From: CALNYS01 sp964639935 | Lineage (GTDB): Bacteria > Planctomycetota > Phycisphaerae > Phycisphaerales > UBA1924 | Assembly: GCA_964639935.1 (NCBI GenBank) | Contig: CAZXGT010000030.1 | Location: forward strand, 1-19,766 | Length of the DNA stretch: 19,766 bases | Direction: 5' to 3' | Shown here: piece by piece, positions 1 to 6,292 of the stretch | How positions within the stretch are numbered: the first letter of the stretch is position 1 | How the letters are laid out: every line of letters begins with the position of its first letter | Made by a program: the position numbers and the translations under genes | The notes under the pieces: generated by a model | Database searches by the model: none | Seen by the model: the letters and a program-made list of their open reading frames with translations, nothing else | Told to the model about the DNA's origin: nothing

Positions 1-1282
1 TCAGCAGACCCGCCTCCATCACCTCGACCTCTGTCGAGTCGACCATCAGCGGCACCGTCGAGCTCTGCGCGTAGAGCCCGATGAGCTTGCGCATGTCCGC
101 CGCGCCGTCTCGTCCGACCTCGTCCACGCACACGTCGAGCATGTGCGAACCGTCGCGGATCTGCTCCTTTGCGATCGAAACCAGCCCGTCCCAATCCCCC
201 TCATCGAGCAACCGGCGGAACTTCCGCGATCCGTTCGTGTTCGACCGCTCCCCGACGATCAGGAACGAGTTGTCCTGCCGGAAGTCGCTGACCGAATAGA
301 GGCTCGTCGCGCCCGGATCCATCGACGCATCGCGCGGCTCGGCCGCCGGCGCCTCCGCGAGACTCTTCGAGAGCGCCTCGATATGGGCCGGCGTCGTCCC
401 GCAGCACCCGCCGACAAGACCGATCCCCGCATCCAGAGCGAGCTTCACCGTCTTTTCAGCGAACGCTTCGGGCTCGAGCGGGTACACCGTCTGGCCGTCG
501 CGCAGCTCCGGCAGCCCCGCGTTGGGCACCAGGCTGATGTGCCGATCCCAATGCCGGCTCAACCACTGCACGTGCTCCACCATCTCCTCGGGCCCCGTCG
601 CGCAGTTCAGACCCAGCGACGCGATCGGGAAGCTCGCCAGCGTCCGCGCCGCCGCGCTGATCTCCGTCCCGAGCAGCATTGTCCCGTTCGTCTCGATCGT
701 CACGCTCACAAGGATCGGGATGTCCTCGTGCGTCTTCCCCTGATCCGCGAGCGCCGCGAGGCATCCGTTGATGGCGCACTTGACCTGCAGCAGGTCCTGG
801 CACGTCTCGATGATGAACGCGTCCGCGCCGCCCTGGATCAGCCCGATCGCCTGTTCCCGGTACGCCTTGAGCAGGACCTCCCAATCCACCTGCCCGAGCG
901 TCAGCAGCTTCGTGCCCGGGCCGATCGATCCCAGAACAAACCTCGGTTTCTCCTCCGTGGAGTGCTTGTCGCAGGCTTCCCTCGCAATCGAGGCCGCCAG
1001 CCGGTTCATCTCCCTCGTCCGATCCTCAAGCTCGAACTCGCCAAGCGTGATTGTGCTCGCGCCGAACGAGTTCGTCTCAACGCAGTCTGCGCCAGCTTCG
1101 AGAAACGACTCGTGAATCCCGCCGACCACGTCCGGCCGCGTCAGGACGAGAACCTCCGAACAGTTCTCTTTGTCGAGATAGTCCTCGTGAAGCGAGCAGT
1201 CGCAGGACTGAAGAGACGTCCCCATCGCCCCGTCGATGACGAGGCGGCGCTGGGACAGAGCATCAAGAAAACGGCTGGGCAT
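1..1282 (-). CDS. metH: Methionine synthase, cobalamin-dependent (MetH), N-terminal part; truncated by window edge
   Basis: It transfers the methyl group of 5-methyltetrahydrofolate, via cobalamin, to homocysteine to make methionine in the cytoplasm. The visible 427 residues are open to the left edge. Residues ~1-305 are the homocysteine-binding barrel, starting MPSRFLDAL and containing VIDGAMGTSLQ. The zinc ligands are C227 (LNCATGP) and C293/C294 (GGCCGT), as in known MetH. From ~325 the pterin-binding barrel begins (FLIVGERSNTNGSRKF, then MVDSTEVEVMEAGLL at the edge). The cobalamin-binding and any reactivation domain would lie outside the window, so full length cannot be judged. The ATG start is 11 bases after the metF stop and has a GAGGA SD 8 bases upstream that overlaps that stop. 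It is therefore almost certainly co-transcribed with metF and under the same SAM-responsive leader. The identification is firm; only completeness is unknown. Confidence 0.95.
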   Translation of the reverse strand, partial: MPSRFLDALSQRRLVIDGAMGTSLQSCDCSLHEDYLDKENCSEVLVLTRPDVVGGIHESFLEAGADCVETNSFGASTITLGEFELEDRTREMNRLAASIAREACDKHSTEEKPRFVLGSIGPGTKLLTLGQVDWEVLLKAYREQAIGLIQGGADAFIIETCQDLLQVKCAINGCLAALADQGKTHEDIPILVSVTIETNGTMLLGTEISAAARTLASFPIASLGLNCATGPEEMVEHVQWLSRHWDRHISLVPNAGLPELRDGQTVYPLEPEAFAEKTVKLALDAGIGLVGGCCGTTPAHIEALSKSLAEAPAAEPRDASMDPGATSLYSVSDFRQDNSFLIVGERSNTNGSRKFRRLLDEGDWDGLVSIAKEQIRDGSHMLDVCVDEVGRDGAADMRKLIGLYAQSSTVPLMVDSTEVEVMEAGLL

Positions 1283-1293
1283 GATCGGTGTCC

Positions 1294-2196
1294 TCAAGCG
1301 GAAGCAGCAAGAGCGCGGGATGTCTTGACGCCGAGGCTGCGATAGATCTCGAGCGTCGCCCGGGAGCGATTCAACGTGTAGAAGTGCAGACCGTCGACTT
1401 GGTGATCCAGGAGGTCGCGACACTGTTCCGTCGCCCAGTGCACGCCGACGCGCGCCACCGACTCCGCGTCATCACAACGGCGAAGCGAACGGATCAGGGA
1501 CGCGGGGTATCGAACGCCCCCCGCCAGCTCGGCCATCTTCTCGTACGCCTTCCACGAGGTCACGGGCATGATCCCCGCAAGAATCGGCACGTCGATCGAT
1601 TCGAGCTCGCACCGCTCGCGATAGTCGTAGTAGTCCCGATTATCAAAGAACAGCTGCGTGCAGATCCAGTCGGCGCCCTCGTCCACCTTCGCCTTCAGGT
1701 GCGCCATCTCCTCCAGCCGGTTCGGCGTGTCCGGATGCCCCTCGGGAAACCCAGCGACCCCCACTTGGAACCGTCGCGCGGGATCCGTGATCTCCGCGTT
1801 GAATTGCTGAATGTCGCGCACGAGATCCGCGGCGTACTTGTAGTCGTCGCACACCTCGTCGCCCTCGATCGGATCGCCGGCGAGCGCCAGAATCCCCTTG
1901 ACGCCGTCGGCGAAATACTGCTCGAGCAACGCCCGCACATCCTCACGCGAGCGGCCGCGGCACGTCAGGTGCGGGATGCTCGTGAGCGTCGTGTCGTCGT
2001 GAAAACGCTGGACGAGGCGCCGCGTGCGGTCGCACTCGTGAGTTCCCGCGCGACAGGTCACGCTCACGAACGACGGCTCGAGCGGTTCGATCTCCTGAAG
2101 CGTCTCCATCAGGGTCTCGAGCGCCTCGTCGCTTCTTGGAGGAAAGAACTCGAAGCTGAAGGTTGTCTGGGTCTCACCGTCCTGGCGGTCCTGCAT
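1294..2196 (-). CDS. metF: 5,10-methylenetetrahydrofolate reductase (MetF)
   Basis: This flavoprotein reduces 5,10-methylene-THF to 5-methyl-THF, the methyl donor used by MetH, encoded next. The protein is 300 aa, close to the usual ~295. Family motifs run in order: FSFEFFPPR with catalytic Glu16, LALAGDP (FAD/folate loop), VGVAGFPEGHP, TQLFFDN and GLHFYTLNR near the C-terminus. The open frame extends upstream to 2535, but I chose the ATG at 2196. The conserved family N-terminus begins about 12 residues later, a GAGGG SD lies 8 bases upstream, and the longer frame would run through the riboswitch and promoter. Gene order promoter - SAM-I-like aptamer - metF - metH points to feedback by S-adenosylmethionine. 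No missing catalytic residue was seen. Confidence 0.95.
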   Translation of the reverse strand: MQDRQDGETQTTFSFEFFPPRSDEALETLMETLQEIEPLEPSFVSVTCRAGTHECDRTRRLVQRFHDDTTLTSIPHLTCRGRSREDVRALLEQYFADGVKGILALAGDPIEGDEVCDDYKYAADLVRDIQQFNAEITDPARRFQVGVAGFPEGHPDTPNRLEEMAHLKAKVDEGADWICTQLFFDNRDYYDYRERCELESIDVPILAGIMPVTSWKAYEKMAELAGGVRYPASLIRSLRRCDDAESVARVGVHWATEQCRDLLDHQVDGLHFYTLNRSRATLEIYRSLGVKTSRALAASA

Positions 2197-2197
2197 C

Positions 2198-2213
2198 CCG
2201 TGGTCCCTCACGG
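2198..2213 (-). promoter_or_regulatory. metF ribosome-binding site in a small hairpin loop
   Basis: Just ahead of the metF ATG the transcript reads CCGTG-AGGGAC-CACGG. This is a perfect 5-bp GC-rich stem whose 6-base loop holds the SD core AGGGA. Whether the stem exposes or partly blocks the SD is not known. It would be a natural target for translational control by the upstream aptamer, since no terminator with a U-run is visible between aptamer and start codon. The SD itself is clear; the hairpin role is inference. Confidence 0.5.
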
Positions 2214-2249
2214 CATCGCGATCAGCCCGGCTCAGTCTGGCAAGAAGTG

Positions 2250-2266
2250 GCAGCAACCGTTGCTGC
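2250..2266 (-). repeat. Perfect 8-bp inverted repeat in the metF leader
   Basis: GCAGCAAC-C-GTTGCTGC on the plus strand is a perfect inverted repeat around one central base. It lies between the SAM aptamer and the metF start. As RNA it would form a 6-bp stem with a 5-base loop; as DNA it could be a dimeric repressor site. There is no U-tract after it, so it is not a typical intrinsic terminator. Function unknown; it may belong to the riboswitch expression platform. Confidence 0.45.
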
Positions 2267-2296
2267 GTGTTTGACGGCTCCCCGGGGGGGCCGCCC

Positions 2297-2392
2297 GCAT
2301 CGCTCCTTGCCGTGGCTGGGCTCGGCACCGTGTTGGTCGTCTGACCAATCGGTTGCCGTCCGGGATGATGTCCGTCCCGGATCTCTTGATGC
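2297..2392 (-). promoter_or_regulatory. SAM-I-clan (S-box) riboswitch aptamer upstream of metF
   Basis: Read on the minus strand, this leader matches the S-adenosylmethionine aptamer. P1 is GCATC (2388-2392) with GATGC (2297-2301). The first P1 strand runs into the class-typical ATCAAGAGA. P2 is TCCGGGA (2375-2381) with TCCCGGA (2359-2365). Next comes CGGCAACC, which opens P3: CGGC/GCCG, ACCG/CGGT and TTGGTC/GACCAA (2323-2358) closed by an AGAC loop. The conserved GGTGCC and the closing GATG follow. Helix order and conserved blocks agree with SAM-I. P2 is a plain 7-bp stem with a 9-base loop and no obvious kink-turn, and P4 is very short, so a SAM-I/IV-like variant is possible. It sits between a good promoter and metF-metH. 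SAM excess would be expected to lower expression. A covariance-model search has not been run. Confidence 0.82.
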
Positions 2393-2399
2393 TTGTCGG

Positions 2400-2427
2400 A
2401 CACTAACACGCAGGGCGCGATTGTCAA
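2400..2427 (-). promoter_or_regulatory. Sigma-70-type promoter for the metF-metH operon
   Basis: On the minus strand a perfect -35 box TTGACA (2422-2427) is followed after 16 bases by TAGTGT (2400-2405) as a weak -10. Transcription would start near 2393-2395, immediately before the P1 helix of the SAM aptamer. This tight fit supports both calls. It lies in the 296-base gap between metF and the divergent channel gene; no comparably good promoter was found for the channel in the opposite direction. Confidence 0.65.
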
Positions 2428-2492
2428 CTGTTGAGACCGTCGCCAGGCCGCCGATGACCGATGCAGACAGTCGACAGCCGCCGGAGACGCCG

Positions 2493-3353
2493 ATGGACCC
2501 ACCACGAAAACCTGAGTCCTCGCCCACTCGCGCACGGTGGCGCGAGCGTCTCTACATCATCATCTTCGAAGCCGAGACGCCCTCCGGCAAGGCGTTCGAC
2601 ATCGCGCTCATCGTTGCGATCTTTGTTTCGGTGTTCGTGGTGATCCTGAGCACACTGCCCGCGGCTGCGGAAGAGCCATACCGCCGGTGGCTCCTCGCCC
2701 TCGAATGGATGTTCACGGCGCTCTTCACCATTGAATACATACTCCGCCTCATCGTCGCCCGCAGGCGGTGGCGCTACGCCAGATCCTTCTTTGGCGTCAT
2801 CGATCTCCTCGCGATCCTGCCCGCGTTCATCGGGCTCGTCGTGCCGGGCGGCGAGCGTCTTCTGGTCGTGCGGACCCTGCGCCTGCTCCGAATCTTCCGC
2901 GTGCTGAAACTCACCCGATTTCTGTCCGAGGCGAACTCGCTACGCCTCGCGCTCGTCCAGAGCCGACACAAAATCGCGGTGTTCCTCGCGTCTGTGCTCA
3001 TCGTCGTTCTGATCGCCAGCGCTGTGATGCACATCGTCGAAGCCAACGCCGGCAACGAGCCCTTCAATTCCATGCCGAGCGCCATGTACTGGGCCGTCAT
3101 CACCATGACAACCGTCGGTTACGGCGACATCGTCCCGGTCACCATCGTCGGAAAGCTCACCACCGCCGTTCTCGTCCTCTTTGGCTACTCGCTGATCATC
3201 GTGCCCACCGGCATCGTCACGGCCGAGATGAGCGGTTTCCGCCGCCGCGACCCCTACAGCGATCGGGCTTGCCCCTCCTGCGGGCTTCAGGGCCATGAGC
3301 CCGACGCTCACTACTGCCGGCGCTGCGGCGAGTCGCTCGACGTCTCGAGCTGA
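2493..3353 (+). CDS. Voltage-gated-type potassium channel (ion transporter family) with C-terminal zinc ribbon
   Basis: Inner-membrane K+ channel subunit, 286 aa, expected to work as a tetramer. Six TM segments are visible: S1 ~35-55, S2 ~69-89, S3 ~100-117, S4 ~121-145, S5 ~159-181 and S6 ~219-243. S4 carries regularly spaced charges (R127, R130, R133, R136, K139, R142), so it may sense voltage. The selectivity filter is TVGYGD at 207-212. The C-terminus ends in a four-cysteine zinc ribbon, CPSCG...YCRRCG (C260, C263, C275, C278). No RCK/TrkA domain is present. I chose the ATG at 2493 because GGAG lies 6 bases upstream; an in-frame ATG at 2454 would add 13 residues but lacks an SD. It is divergent from metF, and its last 43 bases overlap the end of the convergent exporter gene. 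Confidence 0.92.
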   Translation: MDPPRKPESSPTRARWRERLYIIIFEAETPSGKAFDIALIVAIFVSVFVVILSTLPAAAEEPYRRWLLALEWMFTALFTIEYILRLIVARRRWRYARSFFGVIDLLAILPAFIGLVVPGGERLLVVRTLRLLRIFRVLKLTRFLSEANSLRLALVQSRHKIAVFLASVLIVVLIASAVMHIVEANAGNEPFNSMPSAMYWAVITMTTVGYGDIVPVTIVGKLTTAVLVLFGYSLIIVPTGIVTAEMSGFRRRDPYSDRACPSCGLQGHEPDAHYCRRCGESLDVSS

Positions 3354-4153
3354 GGTTCCGGCGAGCCCCCCGACCCCGCCAGCGCCGACCCCTCGCGCGC
3401 CGCGATGAACGCCGCCATCACCACGAGGAAGACCGCGAACCCGCGCTTGAGCCGCCGCTGATCGATCCGCCCACTGACCGATTTCCCCGCGAAGCTCCCG
3501 ACCGCCCCAACCACGATGAATACCCCGATCGTCCGCCACTGCACCGGCAGCCCCAGCTCCCCAAGCTGGGGCAGATACGTCGCGAAGCCGACCACCGACT
3601 TCATCGCGATGATCAGGAGGCTGGTCCCAACCGCCAGACGCATCGACAGCCCGCCGAGCAGCACCAGCGCCGGGACGATCAGAAAACCGCCCCCAACGCC
3701 GACGAACCCTGTCAAGGCGCCGACTCCAATCCCATCCAGCCCGATCCGGAGCACCGCGCGCTTCTCCCGATTTCCCCGCGATCCCGCGTCATCCGTGCCC
3801 GGGGCCGAGCGCCTCCACATCAGCCCCGCGGCGACCGCCATCACCAACGCGAAAACGATCAGCTGCGTGCTCCCGGTCACGAATCCGGCGAGCACGGCTC
3901 CGAGGCTCGTTCCAGCCATCGCCGGCACGCCGAACAGGACGACGTTCCGCCAGTCGACCAGGCGATCCCTCGCGTACGGCCCCGCGCTCACGAGCGCGAC
4001 CCCGCCCACGATCGCAAGCGACTCCGCAATCGCCGCCTTGCCCGGATGCTCAAGGACGTAGATCAGAACCGGGACCGTCAGGATCGACCCGCCCGATCCG
4101 AAAATCCCAAGCGAGAGCCCGATCGCGAGCGCCCCGAGCAGCGCGAGGATCAC
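3311..4153 (-). CDS. TauE/SafE (TSUP) family membrane exporter
   Basis: A 280-aa polytopic inner-membrane protein of the sulfite exporter TauE/SafE family. Two internally repeated signature blocks are visible, GIFGSGGSILTVPVL (17-31) and GFVGVGGGFLIVPALVLL (149-166), the inverted-repeat hallmark of the family. Roughly seven to eight hydrophobic helices are spread over 1-255, then a hydrophilic tail. The start is GTG; its GTGA overlaps the stop of the rhodanese gene by 4 bases, and with only a weak SD it is probably translationally coupled. TSUP substrates include sulfite, sulfoacetate and other sulfur anions. With persulfide dioxygenase and rhodanese genes in the same operon, export of sulfite or thiosulfate is the best guess, but the sequence does not fix the substrate. 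The 3' end overlaps the convergent channel gene by 43 bases. Confidence 0.9.
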   Translation of the reverse strand: MILALLGALAIGLSLGIFGSGGSILTVPVLIYVLEHPGKAAIAESLAIVGGVALVSAGPYARDRLVDWRNVVLFGVPAMAGTSLGAVLAGFVTGSTQLIVFALVMAVAAGLMWRRSAPGTDDAGSRGNREKRAVLRIGLDGIGVGALTGFVGVGGGFLIVPALVLLGGLSMRLAVGTSLLIIAMKSVVGFATYLPQLGELGLPVQWRTIGVFIVVGAVGSFAGKSVSGRIDQRRLKRGFAVFLVVMAAFIAAREGSALAGSGGSPEPQLETSSDSPQRRQ

Positions 4154-4716
4154 GACGCCGGCTCAACCGTGCCGCGCCCGCTTCGATCGCTCGATCGCTG
4201 ATTCCACGGCATCGCCCCGAGCAGCTTCGCCATCCCGCACCACCCCGTGAGGCCCGCGAACATCAGCCCGCACCCAACGAACGCGGAAAGCGCCAGCCAC
4301 CACGCGCTGACGAATACGCCCAGCGCGACCCCGAGCACGATCAGACTCCCGGCGACGACCTGCACCTGCCGCATGATCGCCATCGGCGCCTCGGGCGAGA
4401 CGATCACCGGCTTCCCGGCGCGCTTCCACGCCTCAATCCCGCCGCTCAGATGGTGCGCCCGTTCGCCCCGCTCCGCAAAGCGCTCGGCCGCGGAGCGCGA
4501 TCGCACCCCGCTCCGGCAATAGAAAACCGTCGCCGCCCCGCCGGGCTCCACGTCGCGCCCTTCCGGCGCCAGCTTCGCCCCGGGCACATGCTCCCGAGCG
4601 TGCTCCGCGGGCTCGCGAACGTCAATCACCCGCACGCCTCCCCGGCTGATCCACGCATCGAGTTGATCAGCCGAGACCTCCTCGATCGAAACCGTCTTCT
4701 TCGGAGCCGCGCTCAT
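4150..4716 (-). CDS. Rhodanese domain protein with C-terminal DUF2892 membrane anchor
   Basis: A 188-aa protein of the YgaP type. Residues ~8-108 are a rhodanese domain with RVIDVREPAEH (29-39), the HVPGA turn and the active-site loop CRSGVRS with nucleophile C67, so it should carry a persulfide on C67. Residues ~110-172 are a DUF2892 module: two TM helices (~118-137 and ~139-157) followed by GLTGWCGMAKLLGAMPWN. The rhodanese domain should face the cytoplasm from the inner membrane. The ATG overlaps the stop of the upstream CstB-like gene by 4 bases (ATGA), with GGAGG 7 bases upstream, and its own stop overlaps the exporter start. In context it probably receives or passes on sulfane sulfur between the soluble persulfide dioxygenase and the exporter; that role is inferred. 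Confidence 0.9.
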   Translation of the reverse strand: MSAAPKKTVSIEEVSADQLDAWISRGGVRVIDVREPAEHAREHVPGAKLAPEGRDVEPGGAATVFYCRSGVRSRSAAERFAERGERAHHLSGGIEAWKRAGKPVIVSPEAPMAIMRQVQVVAGSLIVLGVALGVFVSAWWLALSAFVGCGLMFAGLTGWCGMAKLLGAMPWNQRSSDRSGRGTVEPAS

Positions 4717-6173
4717 ACCGTGGCCTCCCTGGACTCAGACGTCGTCATCTCCGGGTTCGCCTTCCGCCACGCGACGAACCCTCCCTCAAGATTGATCACA
4801 TCGAACCCGGCTCGCTGCAAGAACGCGCTGGCACGCGCGGATCGCACACCCAACCGGCAATGCGTCAGCAGAGGCTTGCCCCGCGGAGCCTCCTCCAAAC
4901 GGTCCATCAGCCGCGTGTGCGCGATGTTCATCGCTCCCGGCACATGATCCTCGTCGTACTCCGTCTTCCGTCGCACATCGAGAACGTTCGCCCCGCCTCC
5001 CGACACGAGCTCCGCTGCTTCATCCGCCGTGACCTGCCGGATCCTCGCGAGCTCGTGATCGTCGTCGGCGTATCGCTCGACCTCCACCGGCGCGAACCAA
5101 CCGCGGATCCGATCAAGCCCGATCCGAACGAGCTCCCGCACCGCCTCTTCGACCCGCGATTCCTCGACAATCAGATAGATCTCCTCATCCTCGCGAACAA
5201 ACGAACCCGCGTCTGTCGGAAACGACTCGATGAGCGGGAGCGACAGCGCTCCCGGAACGTGCCCGCTCCGAAACGCGTCCCATCCGCGCGTGTCCACAAT
5301 CACCACGCGCCCACCATCGAGCCGCTGGAGCTCAGGGGCGTACATCTTCGGAGGCGCCGGGAGCGAGCCCAGCACCGACGGCCCCTCCTTGTTCACCCGC
5401 TTCATGGCTTTGAAATACACCGGCGGCTCCGGCTGACCGCTCAGGATGAACTCGACGAATTCCTCTTCCTCTCTCGCCGCCTGCATCGCGGGGCTGAAAC
5501 GCCGTTCGTAGCCGATCGTGCTCGTCGGAACCGCCCCGAGCGCCTTCCCGCACGCGCTGCCGGCTCCGTGCGCCGGCCACACCTGCAGATACTCCGGCAG
5601 GTCGCCCAGGCGCTGAACGCTCTCAAAGAGCCGCCTCGCCGAAGGCTCCATGTTCCCCGCGTGCCCCGCCGCCGTCTCGAGCAGGTCGGGCCGCCCAAGG
5701 TCGCCCACGAACACGAAATCTCCCGAGAGAAGCCCCATCGGCTCGCCCGCGCCGCCGCCCCGATCGATCACCAGATAACAAAGATGCTCCGGCGTGTGCC
5801 CGGGTGTGTGCATCGCCTCAAACTCGATGTTCCCGACACTGAACCGGTCGCCGTCCTTGAGCAGCCGGTGCTCGTAGCTCCCGCCGCCGACCTTCGAGTC
5901 CAGCCACTGGTACTTCCAATCGGCGTCGCCCTCATCGGACACATACACCGTCGCGTTGACCCGCTCGGCGAGCTCCCTCGCCCCCGACACGAAATCCGCG
6001 TGAATGTGCGTCTCGGCGACGGCCGTGATGCGCAGCTGGTTCGCCTCCGCGAGCTCGATGTACCGATCAACATCTCGCTCCGGATCGATCACGACCGCCT
6101 CGCCCGTACGCTGGCAACCGATCAGATACGCTGCCTGCGCCAACCTCTCGTCATACACTCGTTCCAAGATCAT
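4713..6173 (-). CDS. CstB-like persulfide dioxygenase / pseudorhodanese / rhodanese fusion
   Basis: A 486-aa cytoplasmic enzyme. Residues 1-~240 form a metallo-beta-lactamase fold of the ETHE1 type with THIHAD (H56, H58, D60), HTPGHT (H126), FVGDLG (D158) and AHGAGSACGK (H202). H56, H126 and D158 fit the mononuclear iron site that oxidises glutathione or other low-molecular-weight persulfides to sulfite. Residues ~280-365 are a rhodanese fold (VIVDTRGWDAFRSGHVPGA) whose active loop reads IVEESR and lacks Cys, a pseudorhodanese. Residues ~380-475 are a second rhodanese with nucleophile C439 (HCRLGVRS). This order matches staphylococcal CstB. I chose the ATG at 6173 because GGAG lies 8 bases upstream and the family N-terminus starts there; the frame is open to 6275 but that part is low-complexity. 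It is the first gene of a three-gene operon, divergent from the ABC exporter. Confidence 0.92.
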   Translation of the reverse strand: MILERVYDERLAQAAYLIGCQRTGEAVVIDPERDVDRYIELAEANQLRITAVAETHIHADFVSGARELAERVNATVYVSDEGDADWKYQWLDSKVGGGSYEHRLLKDGDRFSVGNIEFEAMHTPGHTPEHLCYLVIDRGGGAGEPMGLLSGDFVFVGDLGRPDLLETAAGHAGNMEPSARRLFESVQRLGDLPEYLQVWPAHGAGSACGKALGAVPTSTIGYERRFSPAMQAAREEEEFVEFILSGQPEPPVYFKAMKRVNKEGPSVLGSLPAPPKMYAPELQRLDGGRVVIVDTRGWDAFRSGHVPGALSLPLIESFPTDAGSFVREDEEIYLIVEESRVEEAVRELVRIGLDRIRGWFAPVEVERYADDDHELARIRQVTADEAAELVSGGGANVLDVRRKTEYDEDHVPGAMNIAHTRLMDRLEEAPRGKPLLTHCRLGVRSARASAFLQRAGFDVINLEGGFVAWRKANPEMTTSESREATV

Positions 6174-6209
6174 TTGTTTGCTCCGTCCACGGCGTCCGCC
6201 GCCGCGCCC

Positions 6210-6215
6210 ATCGTA
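6210..6215 (-). promoter_or_regulatory. Possible -10 box of the sulfide-detoxification operon
   Basis: On the minus strand TACGAT fits TAnnAT and lies 36 bases upstream of the ATG at 6173, which would give a leader of about 30 bases including the GGAG SD. A convincing -35 is not visible (TGGCGA at 19 bases is poor). It sits in the 119-base divergent gap shared with the ABC exporter. Low confidence. Confidence 0.3.
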
Positions 6216-6279
6216 GGATCGCATCCGCTGAAAGTCGCCACGCTCGCTCGTCCAGGACGCCCCGCCGCAGGACACGCGC

Positions 6280-6285
6280 TACCAT
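6280..6285 (+). promoter_or_regulatory. TACCAT -10 box for a probably leaderless ABC exporter mRNA
   Basis: TACCAT ends exactly 7 bases before the ATG at 6293, so a transcript starting at the usual distance would begin at or next to the start codon. No SD is present upstream of this ATG. The same GCTACCATC block, at identical spacing, precedes recQ (17387-17395). The -35 region is not recognisable. Confidence 0.45.
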
Positions 6286-6292
6286 CTTCTCT

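Noticed and set aside
143..1345. A 400-codon plus-strand frame opposite metH
   Set aside because: Arg-rich and featureless; the minus strand encodes unmistakable MetH with its zinc ligands.
2197..2535. N-terminal extension of metF in the same open frame
   Set aside because: It would translate the promoter and riboswitch, overlap the divergent channel gene, and add about 113 residues not found in MetF.
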